64,000 bases of DNA, taken from assembly GCA_000310025.1 (NCBI GenBank), contig FN649727.1, forward strand, positions 680,821-744,820, read 5' to 3'. Both the position numbers and the translations under genes were made by a program. The DNA is from Ectocarpus siliculosus. Its lineage: Eukaryota > Sar > Phaeophyceae > Ectocarpales > Ectocarpaceae. Below, one piece after another: positions 21,860 through 33,501 of the stretch; the first letter of the stretch is position 1; each line of letters opens with the position of its first letter. The notes under the pieces were generated by a model. The model saw only the letters and a program-made list of their open reading frames with translations. It was not told the origin of the DNA and did no database searches.

Positions 21860-24440
21860 GCTAACCCTTCTTCTGCTCCGTCTGCTTCCCCTTCGCTAGT
21901 TTACGGGATACCATGTCTACGTCCACCATATTATTCCTAGTATATATTTTAAACGTACCCGAACCTTCCTTCCATCTACCCTCTCTCTGTATAATTCTGT
22001 CCGGTACGTCTCCTCCTGCTGCCAACGTGGTGGCGGCCCCGATTCTCACCGAATGCAAGCCAACCTGTCTCGGGTCGCCACCTGCGTTCTCCACAATCTG
22101 GCGAAGGGCGCTAAGAGCTTTGGAATTATCCCCAAACCTTAACCGTATTGCTCCTCCTACAGCGAAACGAGCACAGAGGGGCGTCCTCAGGTAAAGCGAG
22201 ATGGCACGCCATCAATTCCACCAACACCGCCACGGCACCGCCACCGGCTCCTGAGAATGCGCGCCTCGTGCATCGCGCACCCGTGTAAACACGCCCCCGT
22301 CTCCGACTGATCCCCCTTGTGGCCGCGAAACCGAACCCGAACTCCTGTGGCCTTGTGCCAGTGCAACGGGGCTAGCACGTACTCCCCATCAAAGAATTCG
22401 ACGTCGCTACGCCGCAAACAAAGCACCTGGTGGCATTGTCCCGACAGTGTGGCAAAACCTCATCTGAACGCGCCACCAGGAAGTACGACACCGCCAAACA
22501 CAGCCACAACACGCGGCCACCTGTACCCCACGACGCCGTCAACTGCTGTTCTTCCAACAACGTCTCCCACGAGACGGGAACACGACTGCGACTCTTCGTA
22601 CCCGCTCGGAAGTGAACACGTGCGACACCCAACAAACTCCGTTTGATAAGAGGCGCACCGGTAGGCAACTCAAGCTGCTTGTCAACTCGATGAAGGTACT
22701 GTACCGCGGCGAGCTTGCCGGATATGGTCGGTGCAATGTTACCCTTATCTGCACAACACCACGCCACACACTCCAAAAGTGCTTGTTCCAGCACAGCACC
22801 ATCTGCATCCCCCGAGAGGTACTCCGACTCACCAACCATGCGGCGCAAAGCGCACCAAGCCCGCCAACCCGACAGGTAAGTTCTTCGAGACGACTGCGCA
22901 ACTGACTCGCGGACGTACTCGCGGCTAAGACGCCGGTACAAAGATCGGCGACCTCCGGGCCCAGGACAAGTTGGCGCCATGCGACATTGGGACGGGACAG
23001 GCGAAGACATGCGTCCATGGTCTCCGGCTCTCATCGGGAAATACCATCCGCAATCGTGTTATCGACACCCCTAACCTGAGCGCCTCAAAGCACCACCCGC
23101 TGCCCATCTCTAAACATCCGAGCATACGCATAAGTGCCTCCCGACCGGGGCTCGCTTCCCCCCCGATACTTGTTCACCCAGGCCACACGCGAGGAGTTGT
23201 CTCCCATCAATTGGATGCTATTGCGGGCGTACTCCGGCCTCATGTCCGATTGCACAATCAACACCCAGGCGACAACCACCATCGCGAGGAGTTTGAGCGT
23301 GTTTATGCTCAAACCATCGCGCCCCTCAGCCTGCTGGCGAAACCTCTCCCGTACTTCCTGACTGAAATCGAAACGCCACCGTACTCCCGAACAGAATTCG
23401 GCGTGCAAGAAATACCCTCCCATGGCATCACCAGATACGTCTGACCACGAAAGACGCGAATATGGTTGATCGAAACATAACCAACCAAACAAAAAAGTGG
23501 GGCTGTTAATAACCGCGACGGCGACCCCAAGCCCCCTTCTACCATCAGACGCCAAAACCGCATGTCCGAACGAAACTCGGAACCGATCCGTTTCTGTTCT
23601 CGCCCCCGGGCTGTCAATCGCACCGGCGGTAGCCCCCAACAGGTGGAGCCTACGGCGAACAAATATTTACCAGGCCGCACGACTTCACAGATATGCAACA
23701 GTGAACCAATCACCCCCCGTAACTTGGACTCAGAAGCACAGCAGTGGCGCGCAGGGCCACTTGCAGATTGTCGCTCGCAGAACTTCCAGCTTATGAAGCA
23801 CCACATGCGGATGTTCACCGAGCTCCACGCGTTCACCCGCTGGTCCATGATCACCTTCTCCATCCGCCGGTGGGCGGACGACACCCCTGCTCCACCCCTG
23901 TATACACCGGAATCCATGTGTGAGCCTCCCGCTCCAAACAGGGACGGCACCGCGGGAGCGAAGCTTAAGCCGCCCCCGCTGCCACGCCGACCAACGCCCT
24001 GCAGCAACCCGGGGCTTGGACCACCGTGATGTGACCCGTAGCCGGACGAGAAGCCATTCGCACCCGCGCCCCCATACATCGGCGCTGGTGCAACCTCGGC
24101 AGCGCCACCCACCGCGGCCCCGCCGCCCCGGACGCACACGGTCTCCAGCAACTCCGGGAACCTCGCCGCCATGTCGGCCCTGAGGTCTTAACCGACGCGT
24201 TGATGACAGCCCGTTCATTGGTGCTGTCCTTTCCTCTCCGCCGCGTACTCCTCGCGGCCAGTAGCGGATTCATCCGAGGTGTTCCCGTCCCCGCTCATAT
24301 CTCCGTCCCTGGACGACGTGCCCCCGATATACCGATCAATATCCTGATCACGGGGGACAATTGGGCATGAAGGCACAAGCAAAGCAAAATAGATATCGAG
24401 AACGTGAGAACGATGACGAGGTACACGCGTCACGGTATGC
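21860..24440 (-). mobile_element. DIRS-type (tyrosine-recombinase) retrotransposon fossil
   Basis: On the minus strand, in order: a glycine/alanine-rich gag-like stretch (about 24.4-23.8 kb), the RT-RNase H connection reading LRGVIGSLLHICEVVRPGK, an RNase H-like stretch with WSDVSGDAMGGYF and GDNSSRVAWVNK (about 23.6-23.1 kb), and a tyrosine recombinase (about 23.0-21.9 kb) with an N-terminal SAM-like core and the catalytic box GLHSVRIGAATTLA. RNase H followed by tyrosine recombinase marks DIRS-like elements. It is broken, with roughly five or more interruptions, so it is not recent. Terminal repeats were not located; edges are approximate. Confidence 0.75.
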
Positions 24441-25165
24441 ACCTGCCTACCGGCGCGCATCGTAAACGTCTCCTCGCTCGTGTTGTCGCCGACGCATTCG
24501 GACCGTGCACCCCCCAAAGCATTGCACACAATGTGATATGCCTCGCCATGTACCCCAGTACAGCACGCGTGGATGACCAACGAACGTGCATGTCTGTGGC
24601 CCCACCACGGTCATGTGTAGTTGCGGTAACGGACCCTCTCGCGACCGTCAACACGCATCACTGACTCCGCTTACTGCGCAACCCCCGGTCCACACACCGG
24701 TACGAACCACACAACACCAGATGTAAGGCATTGTGCTTAGACATCACCGGGCATAGGTCCATGAAATGCGAAGTTGTGTACGCCGGTACCTCTGCCGAAT
24801 AACTCGCGAACACCTTTGTGTGCTGTGGCTCTTTCCACCAAATTATGATTTGCACATTCATCCCTCGCGTGTGGTAAGCCTTTTTCGATCCCCGTACCAG
24901 CGCCAGCGATAAATCCATCACTTGATGCGCAACGGGCGAACGATATGCACGCTACACACACCGGCCGACAGCGATTCGCGTTAGGTGGTTTCGATAAGGA
25001 GACGCCGCACCGATGTGGTACATGTAGTCTGATCACAGGCCGATAGACATGTTGGTTCTGTGTCCCCTGTACTCTCGCATATTTGTGTTTCCGTACACAC
25101 ACGTGTCAGGAGAACTGACAAACCATGTCTCCCTGCCCAGCACCACGTGGGCGAGACGCGAGGCT

Positions 25166-25700
25166 GTGAGTCGGCCGACCTACGCTCCAGCGTAACCAGC
25201 TGTATATATGGTGTTCTGTCTTGGTGCCGTTCCACCGATTGTCCCGTGCACAACGACCCACAGTCTGCGTACACACCTGTCCGTGCAAGATTCAGTATGT
25301 GTCATAACGACCGCATACAATTGTACCGTCTCGCAGTCACACTAGCGACAGACATGCCATACATCTTGCGTGCGGCTCCTGACCACCACGGATCATCTCC
25401 AGATGACCCGCCATCCTGGTCTACGATCAATAGGTCGTGAGCCGGCAAACATGCGCTCCAGCGTAACCAGCTCTATACATTTGGTTTGGTTTGTTTTGCC
25501 CTCTTGCCGGTCCACCGATTATTCCATGCACGACGACCCACTTCGTGCGTGCACAACCGGTCCATGCAAGGTTTACTTTGTGTCATTACGGCCGCATGCC
25601 GGCTCGCAGTCGCACCAGCGACATACATGCCACACATCTTACGTGCGGCTCCTGATAACCACGACTCATCGCCAATGACACGCCATCATGGTTGACAATC
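25166..25700. repeat. Tandem duplication, about 271-bp unit
   Basis: Copy 1 (25166-25436) and copy 2 (from 25437) both run GTGAGYCGGC.., then GCTCCAGCGTAACCAGCT, CACCGATT, CGTGCGGCTCCTGA and CGCCAT. Roughly 80% alike by eye. Non-coding as far as I can tell. It could be a terminal part of the neighbouring DIRS fossil. Confidence 0.75.
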
Positions 25701-25894
25701 AATCATCGCACCCCTTCTCATCCGGTCCACATCGACTTCTGGAAAACATCGTGAGAAAAAAATAACCATCCGTCAAGTGTACACGACATAACAAGCAGCA
25801 GCGACAGTCGAAGTGGATTTGTTTTTGTTTTTCTTGAGTGTGGCGGGCGGTTTTCACCTCCAATAAACACCAATTTCAGACTCCTCCCCCCATA

Positions 25895-27711
25895 CAGAAC
25901 CGGCCCGCACTTAAGAACCTCTTATTTGGAGCGAGGCTCGCTTCTTGTTGGCTGCCCCAAGCAGAGCACAAGTTCTTATTTGCTAAGTTCTTATTTCCTC
26001 GTCCAGTTCTCCAGAAAAGGTGTGTTCTTGTTCTTTTGTCATCATCGAATGCTCAATTGGTGCACTACTCTCAACTGCACTCGACCCAGAGTTTCATGCC
26101 GCAAACACCCCCCTCATATGGGGTAACTGTCAACCGTCTTGGTCCACAAGAGTGACGTTGGGGGTGCGTACCCTTCCCGCCCTACTGACGCTCTCAAGCA
26201 AAACCCACGAGCCTATCGCCGCGTCCGGATCTCCGCTGTACTTGTCCAAGGGCAGCTTCATCTTGCGCGTACTGTGGTCTACCTCCAGCTGCACACAGTA
26301 GTCGTACAGGTGGCGCTGCGGAGATTGCTGAATGATCAACCCACCGAACCACCCCATGCCCAGCCTAACAAGCACTCCACGTTGCAAAAGCAATCTGTCA
26401 AGAGCAGCGGGGGTAGATTCTTGGAGGCGAAAGCCCGCCGGGATCTCCATTCCCTGCGTCTCGTCCTCCGGGTCGTCTGGGTCCATGCTGTCGTCCTCGT
26501 CCAAAAGAGCTAGCTCGTCGGTCTGGGATTGAGACATGTCTGCGACAAAGGGTACCGTGAAACACGAGAAGGAACGTACGGGTGTCATCGCCGTTACTCA
26601 ACTGAAGCACACCATGTGTTCGTAGACGTGACGCGGAAACAGAATATCAGCAATATCCCAAACAGCACAAGGAAAAATGAACAAAAAGGACAATCAACAA
26701 CGGTAAAGATGAATAAGCTGTAGTCTATGTAGTGCCAATCAAACTCACCGTCGTCGTCTTCATCGCTGTATCCAGCGTCCTCCACGCCCTCCCCGTTGTT
26801 GGCACCGTTGCGCTCATCTCCGACGACCGGCTCGCGCCCTCCGGCGCCCTCCTCCTCCCGCCCCTCGGGCCCATCGCTGACGTCCTCCGAACCTCCTTCG
26901 TTCTCGCTGGAGTCTTCATCGTTTGCGAAGGTGTACGGCTGGTCCAAACCCTCCAAGGTGATTCGATCATCGCCTGAGCCGTCCACGGTCATCGCCATCC
27001 CGCACTTTTCGAAAAGGCGGTGTCGGTACCCCTGATTGCTGTTGAGTTTTGCCATGGCCGCTCCCGTCCATTGAGTGATCAGTACGCGCCGGTCAGAAGC
27101 TGTCAGCGACGCGGTTTCCCACCTCTCGATGTTGTCCGACTGATCGAGCCACTTGTCCATCTCTTTACCGCCTTCACATGTGCCTTGATCGTCTCGAAGT
27201 GACGGTCAAGAATCAGTCCTCGTTGTTTCATCTCCGAGAGTTTGCCAAGATCCTTCAACAACCCGTGGGATAAGGGGTTGGACAGGGACATGATCCCCCT
27301 GCACGGCAGGTAACTCGTGGCACGCTGCACACGCTGCTTCGAGTAAATTGAAACATCAACAAAAAAACCCTCCGCGCTGGCACAGGGGCACGATGTATAC
27401 AGCATATGTACCCCCTGATTATAACCCTTAAAAAAATCAAGAAAGGGAAGTCTAGGTAGGTACCGACTACCCAAAAACCTGGGAACGCCCCCCCCCCCAC
27501 CTCCTCCTCCTGCTGTGTATGTTCTTCTCTCGCCACCGCGTCACGTCATATATGTTCTTATCTGTAGAACCAGTCGTACACCTCACTGGGGTTCTTATTC
27601 TTAACAGCAGGTCCGATCTGAGCACGTGTTCTTAGGGGCAAGTTCTTAAAAATTGGATTTTTTGAGGCTCAAATTCTTAACGTCCATATTCTTAAGTGCG
27701 GGCCGGTTCTG
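25895..27711 (-). mobile_element. pogo/Tc1-like DNA transposon, internally reduced
   Basis: Terminal inverted repeats start CAGAACCGGCCCGCACTTAA (25895) and are perfect for 23 bases to the complement ending at 27711. TA flanks both ends (25893-25894 and 27712-27713). Both ends also carry several AGTTCTTA-type subterminal motifs in the same orientation. The CAG start plus TA target fits Tc1/mariner/pogo. The minus strand encodes only the C-terminal part of a transposase, and at 1.8 kb the element is shorter than a full copy needs. Confidence 0.8.
26130..27160 (-). pseudogene. Transposase C-terminal fragment
   Basis: The first part (27160-26738) reads MDKWLDQSDNIERWE, LTASDRRVLITQWTGAAMAK and MAMTVDGSGDDRITLEG, the pattern that follows the DDE domain in pogo/Tigger-like transposases, then an acidic stretch. 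A second frame (26588-26130), probably after an intron, ends MKLPLDKYSGDPDAAIGSWV. No DDE catalytic core or helix-turn-helix is visible upstream within the element, so it cannot move on its own. Confidence 0.6.
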
Positions 27712-29617
27712 TATAGGTTGGATCCATCTGAAATACTCGCTTGTCTAAGCGTGTACGTTCGGTTTTGTAAGAATCAACCAAGGAATTGTGTCATAAGACG
27801 CTGTGTGTGAGTCCTGGCCACGAGGTTTATGCGGGACGGGACAATAGCGCCAGCAGCACGCTCAGACATGTAGAACCGTCTCCAGTCAGCTGGCGCGCAG
27901 GGCAAAACCATCACGTATGCCGTTGATGTTTGAAACGTCTACACATTCAAACAGACCAGAGTTCCTGCAATGCCTACTCCCGTGCTACCATCCGCTGCCT
28001 CACCGTTGCTCTATTCGACTTCTCATGGGCTCGGCACTTGCACTTGGGACACTACAGCAGTACTGCTACTGCTGTACTACTGCTGTACTATACTTAGCAG
28101 TACAGCGAGACAGCAAGCCAGCTGTAAACGGACCGTGCGCCTTAGCCAATGATCATCGCTCGTTGGCACCTCGTTCGTCGCGTTTCTCATTCAAATCTAC
28201 AACTATATTCGAAGAAGTATGTGGATTTCAAGGGTGCATGTCAGAGAGCGAAGTCCCTCGCAATTCGAAGAAGTAGTGAATCGCTGCTTATTAGTCAAAG
28301 TGACCCCGCGATTGTCCCAGGCGCGAACGAAAGGAGCACTACCTCGAGTAGCTGGTGCCTGCTCTGCTTCTTTCTCGATGTTGACAGAGTTAAGGAACAA
28401 TAAAAACACACACAGTTGACAGTGCCGCGACAAATCTCCGATATTTTCTAATAATCTCGCCGCTTCGTCTCCTCTCGTTCAACGTTCAACGCTGTGCACG
28501 CACGCGCGCACGCACGCGCACGCACGTTCGAGCCGCCTCGATCCGTACCACTCGTCATGCGCCATTCGCTTGTTGTGTCTCGCTGCGGTTTCTCTCGGGG
28601 CAGCGGTAGCCTTCGCCCCTAGTCGCGTCCCCAGCGCCAGCCGAGCATCGTCAGCATCAGCGGCAGCAGGAGGACAGCAGCAGAGCAGCAGCAGAGCAGC
28701 AGCAACAACAAACGATTGTCCCGCACCCATGTCCGACGGCGGCGCAGCACGGTTGCGCCGCGTGCCCCCGCAACCACACACCACACACACGTCTCTATAG
28801 GAGGAGGGGCCCAGGCGGTTGAGCACAAGACTCTACTAGCTTCTCCTTCCGGGTCTAGCGCTCCCGAGTGCTGTGCCTCGACTGTGAGTATTTTTTATAG
28901 ACCCTAGCCTTTCCGTGAGCCTCAACCCACATTGCTGTTTTCCAAGAAGCTACGCCCTCCAACTCCAACTACGTTGATCTGTACTATTGTTTTGCCATGT
29001 ATCAAGGCAGCAGCCGTTTGGATTACGGGCTCCCTACTCTCTCGTCTAGTCTGTGCGGTACAGCTGGTGATCATGTGGATGAGGACCCCATTTATTTTAG
29101 TAGAACATCCGTCCTCCCTGTGCATCCTTGCGCCGATATCTTGGTGCAACACAGACAAACGCATGATGATACAAACATGATAACGTCACCGGTGCACTTG
29201 AACAAACCGCGCTCACCTACAATTGATACATACCTCGCTGGCCTTCCTCCGTGAGTAGGATGCACCTCCCTTGGTTTGAATTTCACCCGTGAGACTCGAA
29301 GACAGCGGTACAAGTTGAGAGACAAACAAGGAATCCAAGAAAGAGAAACAAGAGTATTACACAGCATATCACACAGCGTACCACCTCAGCCAAGCATGAT
29401 AGACCAAGGATTCTCAAGTGCGTTTCACACGGTGAAGCCTAGGGTGCCTACGAGGCGGTAAATAGGCGTTTGAATGCTGTGTCCCTAACGTGTCCCCATC
29501 GGGCTTCCAGTACTATAATAGGAGGGTTAAAGAGCCGCGATTCTATTGCGGTGGATTAACGATGAACAGTTCAACCACAGAATTTTCCGTCGGCACAAAA
29601 GACACCTTAAAGTTGTG
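27712..29617. other. No gene established; CAG tract and possible plastid-leader exon
   Basis: A CAG/AGC-rich stretch lies at about 28668-28712. An open + frame at 28570-28797 contains LAAVSLGAAVAFAPSRVPSA, which resembles the signal peptide plus AFAP motif of stramenopile plastid pre-sequences. It lacks an in-frame ATG nearby and stops after 76 codons, so I do not call a gene. Confidence 0.35.
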
Positions 29618-30904
29618 TCATGCTAAGACCCATGTTTATGGTCGCCAAATCTTTGAAAAAAATCTTCAAATGTTATCAAACATTTGCGCGCGAATATCTG
29701 CCAGAGGAACATTTGAGTACCGTTTTTATGGGCAAACAAATCTTTATCGTGTGGTTTTCTCGAAATGCATCGCACGTGCGGCGGGAATCGTGGTCTACTG
29801 CTACCAAACGATTTGTGACAGACAAACCACAAATGCGTCATGGAAACTGAATGTAACGAGCTCGCAAAGGGCTCCCCACAACCCTTGATGCACTGAGCTA
29901 ATGCTGTGCCCGCCAATATGTGGCGATAGCGCTCCGTGCGTGCGAGAAAAAATGTTCTCGGTGTCAAAAAGAGACCAAAACGTGCGTCAGCGCTTCCCAA
30001 CGGCAAAAAGTCGGCCGCTTGAGAGGACATGTGAGTACAAAACTATCCAGCTCTCGTCCTCTAGACCATCGATTCATGTTTTATCTTCTTGGGTGTCTTC
30101 TCCATCAACGACTCTCATCCGGTTGTGCGTGGGTTAGCAGTGGCCGCGCTCAGCCGGCAGGGAGGCACATCGTTGTGCGCGCAACGTTGTGGACACAACG
30201 TTTTTTTCGGTCTATTTTTTCACTTGAATATAGAGGGCTTGTTCCTCCGTCCCAAAAAAGACTTTTTCAACACATCGAGTTCACAGCGACGCGCCTCCCT
30301 GCCTGTTGAGTACGTCCACTGCTGAACCACGCACACCCGGATGAGAGCCGTTGATGGAGAAGACACCCAAGAAGACAAAACATGAACCGATGGTCTAGAG
30401 GACGAGAGCTGGATAGTTTTGTGCTCACCTCTCCTTTCAAGCAGCCGACTTTTTGCCGTTCGGAGACACAAACCACGCTTTCTCCGTGCCCTCCAAACCA
30501 CCCCTGTCTGTTTGTTTTTTTGTGCACGCTTGACGAGCTCCCGCCATGTATCAGCCGGCAAAACATTGACACGGTGACTCTAGGGTTGCCCGGATCCCTC
30601 TATGAGCTTGCTACGTTGAGTGTGCGCTGCGCAGTGGTTGGTGTTTAGGACGGAAGGGGCGGTCGGCTACTAATCTCGCCGCTCTTGGGAAACATTTTCG
30701 CGACCTGCCCCATTTCAAAATGTTTGAGAATATTTTGTCAAACGAGCGACTTTTGCCCCATTTCAAAATGTTTGAGAATATTTTGGCGAAGATTTTCTCC
30801 CATAAACAGTGAAACAAAATCTTTGTCCGCAAATGTTTGAAAATATAAACATTTTCGCAAAGATTTGGCGACCATAAACATGGGTCTAAGAAAAAAAAAA
30901 AAAT
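29618..30904. mobile_element. Inverted-repeat (fold-back) element, 1.3 kb
   Basis: Arms starting AGACCCATGTTTATGGTCGC at 29626 and its complement near 30888 continue inward with decreasing similarity to a centre near 30240. Inner arms at about 29990-30150 and 30310-30470 are very alike. A 16-bp direct repeat, ACACCTTAAARYTGTG, flanks it at 29602 and 30905, a possible old target duplication. Each arm reads RPLDHRFMF and LLGCLLHQRLSSGCAW in its own orientation, so a host or transposon gene fragment was captured or duplicated in inverted form. The right arm holds a 49-bp tandem duplication (about 30701-30800). Confidence 0.7.
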
Positions 30905-30920
30905 ACACCTTAAAACTGTG

Positions 30921-31692
30921 AAGTCAAATACCCCCCCTACAAAACTCTACGTTGTCAAACAGCAATCGGGGAGGTTTGGCACGTATACCCAGTAGCAGGA
31001 ACACATCGCAGGGTTCGACCGTGGTCAAAACGCTGGTTTAGTTGGGTAGACTTCCGCTGGGTGTAAGAAAGAGAGTGACTGTTGCGATCTTGTCCGCAGT
31101 GTGTGAAGAGATACCAAATTATCTCAGCATTCTTACCGTAAGGGTGAAATGCAGGTCCCAAATTCGGATTTGACCGTTAGAAACGGTGGAGGGTGTGACT
31201 TCATGTGCCAAGGTCAACATAGGAGGTGAGAGGAGTAGATAGGACAGCACTGGCAGGTCAAGGAGAGGAGTAAGTTATCCAGACGGGGAAAGAGCAGTGT
31301 AGATAGCCACGATAGCAGAGATGTTTTACGCGCGTGAAAACAAGCAGCGGCATCTCTAGTTCAAAACTCCCCTTTATGTGTGTGGAATATTACAACGGTT
31401 GCCAGCAGCCCAACCAGCTCGGCTTGGCGGGCGAGGCATACACCATCGGAACGAGTGTATCGAGACCACACGCGAGCGAGCTTGCCCGGTCCATCGCTAG
31501 TATCCTCGTGTGGCGACAGAAGAACACATATGTGCCAGCGGTTTCAGAACGATGTGTGGTCTGCCTGCCCTGTCCCGAACGGTATGGGAGCCAATGACGC
31601 AACGACCCCACAAACCGTTCCTCTCCGAGAACCCCACCCCTTCCCCACCCTCTCATCTTGAATCGCTGTTCCCCCACAGCGCAGGCCAAGAA
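30921..31692. other. Upstream region and 5' UTR of the importin gene
   Basis: No coding sequence recognised. A pyrimidine-rich stretch ending CCCCCACAG at 31679 could be the acceptor of a 5' UTR intron just before the ATG at 31693. No TATA box is evident. Confidence 0.4.
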
Positions 31693-33467
31693 ATGACGTC
31701 TGCTGCAGTTAGCGCGGGCAATCCACAGCAGCTGGAAATGTTACTCGCGGCGTTCACTAACGCGGACAACGAGGCCAGGCAGAGGGCGGAGGTGGCTTGG
31801 GAAGACCTGAAGCAACGGCTCCCCGACGAGGTAGGTTGTTGCAGGCGGATGGGCCAGCGGGATCACCACTGCACCAGTGCTTGGATATATTTGGGAAAAG
31901 CCCACGTCTTGTGATGAAGCATGGGCACGCGGGATTTCGTATTTTACTGGTAGCCTGAAGTCATTCCTCTTGTCGTGAAGTCAAGAGACACCGTCGCCGC
32001 CCGCGTGTGTCTTGGCTGCTTGTAGTTGGAAGGCTGGTAGTTTTTGTCGTCAGGTACGGGCGAAAGTTGGACTAACCCAAACTCCACCACCAGCGTAACG
32101 CCCAACACACTACAACGGCACCACCATCACCAACACAACATCAACCCAGACACGTGCCAAACCGCAACAACGCTCGTCACACCGTCTAACGTGGCCGTCC
32201 GTTCGCGCAGGTTCTGGAGAACATGTGCGCCATCCTGGGGCGCGATGATGCGGAAGCCGGCGAGGCGGCGGGGCTGCGAGCCATGGCGGCGGTTCTGCTC
32301 CGCACACTGTTCGACGCCCGCTCCGACGTCTGGTTTAGGGTCCAGGAACGCACTCAGAAAGCAGGTGAGATGCGGTGCTGATTATTTCTGACCTAGGGTC
32401 TGGGAACTCACTCAGATTGTATGTGGAATGTTCGGATGCATTTTTCTTGCTGCTTGGGCGTGCGTCCCGCGGTCCGGGAACGCCCTCAGGTGGAACGGGA
32501 TGGTTTCAAGATGTTATTTTCCCCCCCGGTGTGGACGTGCGCTGAGCCGAGCCGCTCATGCTGTTGCTGCGTTCTTCTTTTTTTCGCTGTTGCTCTTGCT
32601 GTTGTTGTTTTGAGGTCGTGGTGGTGAAAGCTGCTGGTGTTCGCTGTCCTGTGCTGATATTTTGTCAACCGCCGCCAGAAGAGAGGTGATGCTCGTCCGC
32701 GGACCTTTCCCCCCGCATGGTGATAATGCTAGATTTACCCATGTACCTGAGGCGAGATGGCATACGTACGTGACCATGAGGCTCATCACCATCGCTAGGC
32801 AGGCAGCCTACTGAACATAAGATACCTTGAACGAACACGCTCCGCAGCAAGCACGACGCTCGCTGCTTCACCGAAAAACACCCTCCCTCGAGTCCACATC
32901 TGGTTGTTCCCTGTTCCGATGGCTGTGAGAGCCCCCCCCCCCCCCGAGCCCGTCGCGTATCCCCCTCAATCGCGTCCCTCCGGCCTCGTCGCTTTGCCTT
33001 TGCCAGTCAAAGTGGCACTCCTAGGCCGCTTGACGAAGGAGCCCGTGGCGCACATCAGGAGAAAGCTTACCCATACCATCGGGCAGCTGGCGGAAATCTC
33101 ATCCGAGACGACGGAGGTAACTGAGTCCCGTAAACAGTTCCTCTTGTAGTGGCATTTTCATGTTTTTCGGGGAGGAAACGACGAAATGACCAATGCGCCA
33201 CTCTGTGGCGCTATTACCTGATGGCCTGTGTCGCGTTTTTTTTTTTTTTTTAACCAGAGGCGATCAAGACTGCTGCGGTATGAAGACGTACACCAGGAGG
33301 TTGCGGTGTTTGTTGTTGGCCGCCCTCCATGATTTTCTTTTCGAGAGCAAAAAATTGGCCGTTCTTTACCCACCAGCTATCCCAGCCCCTAGACCCGTAG
33401 GCCGCTTATTCGTCAATGCATTCGCCGGTTGATGTTGCTGCTGATGTTGCTGCTGCGGTTGCTGCTG

Positions 33468-33501
<34 letters not shown>

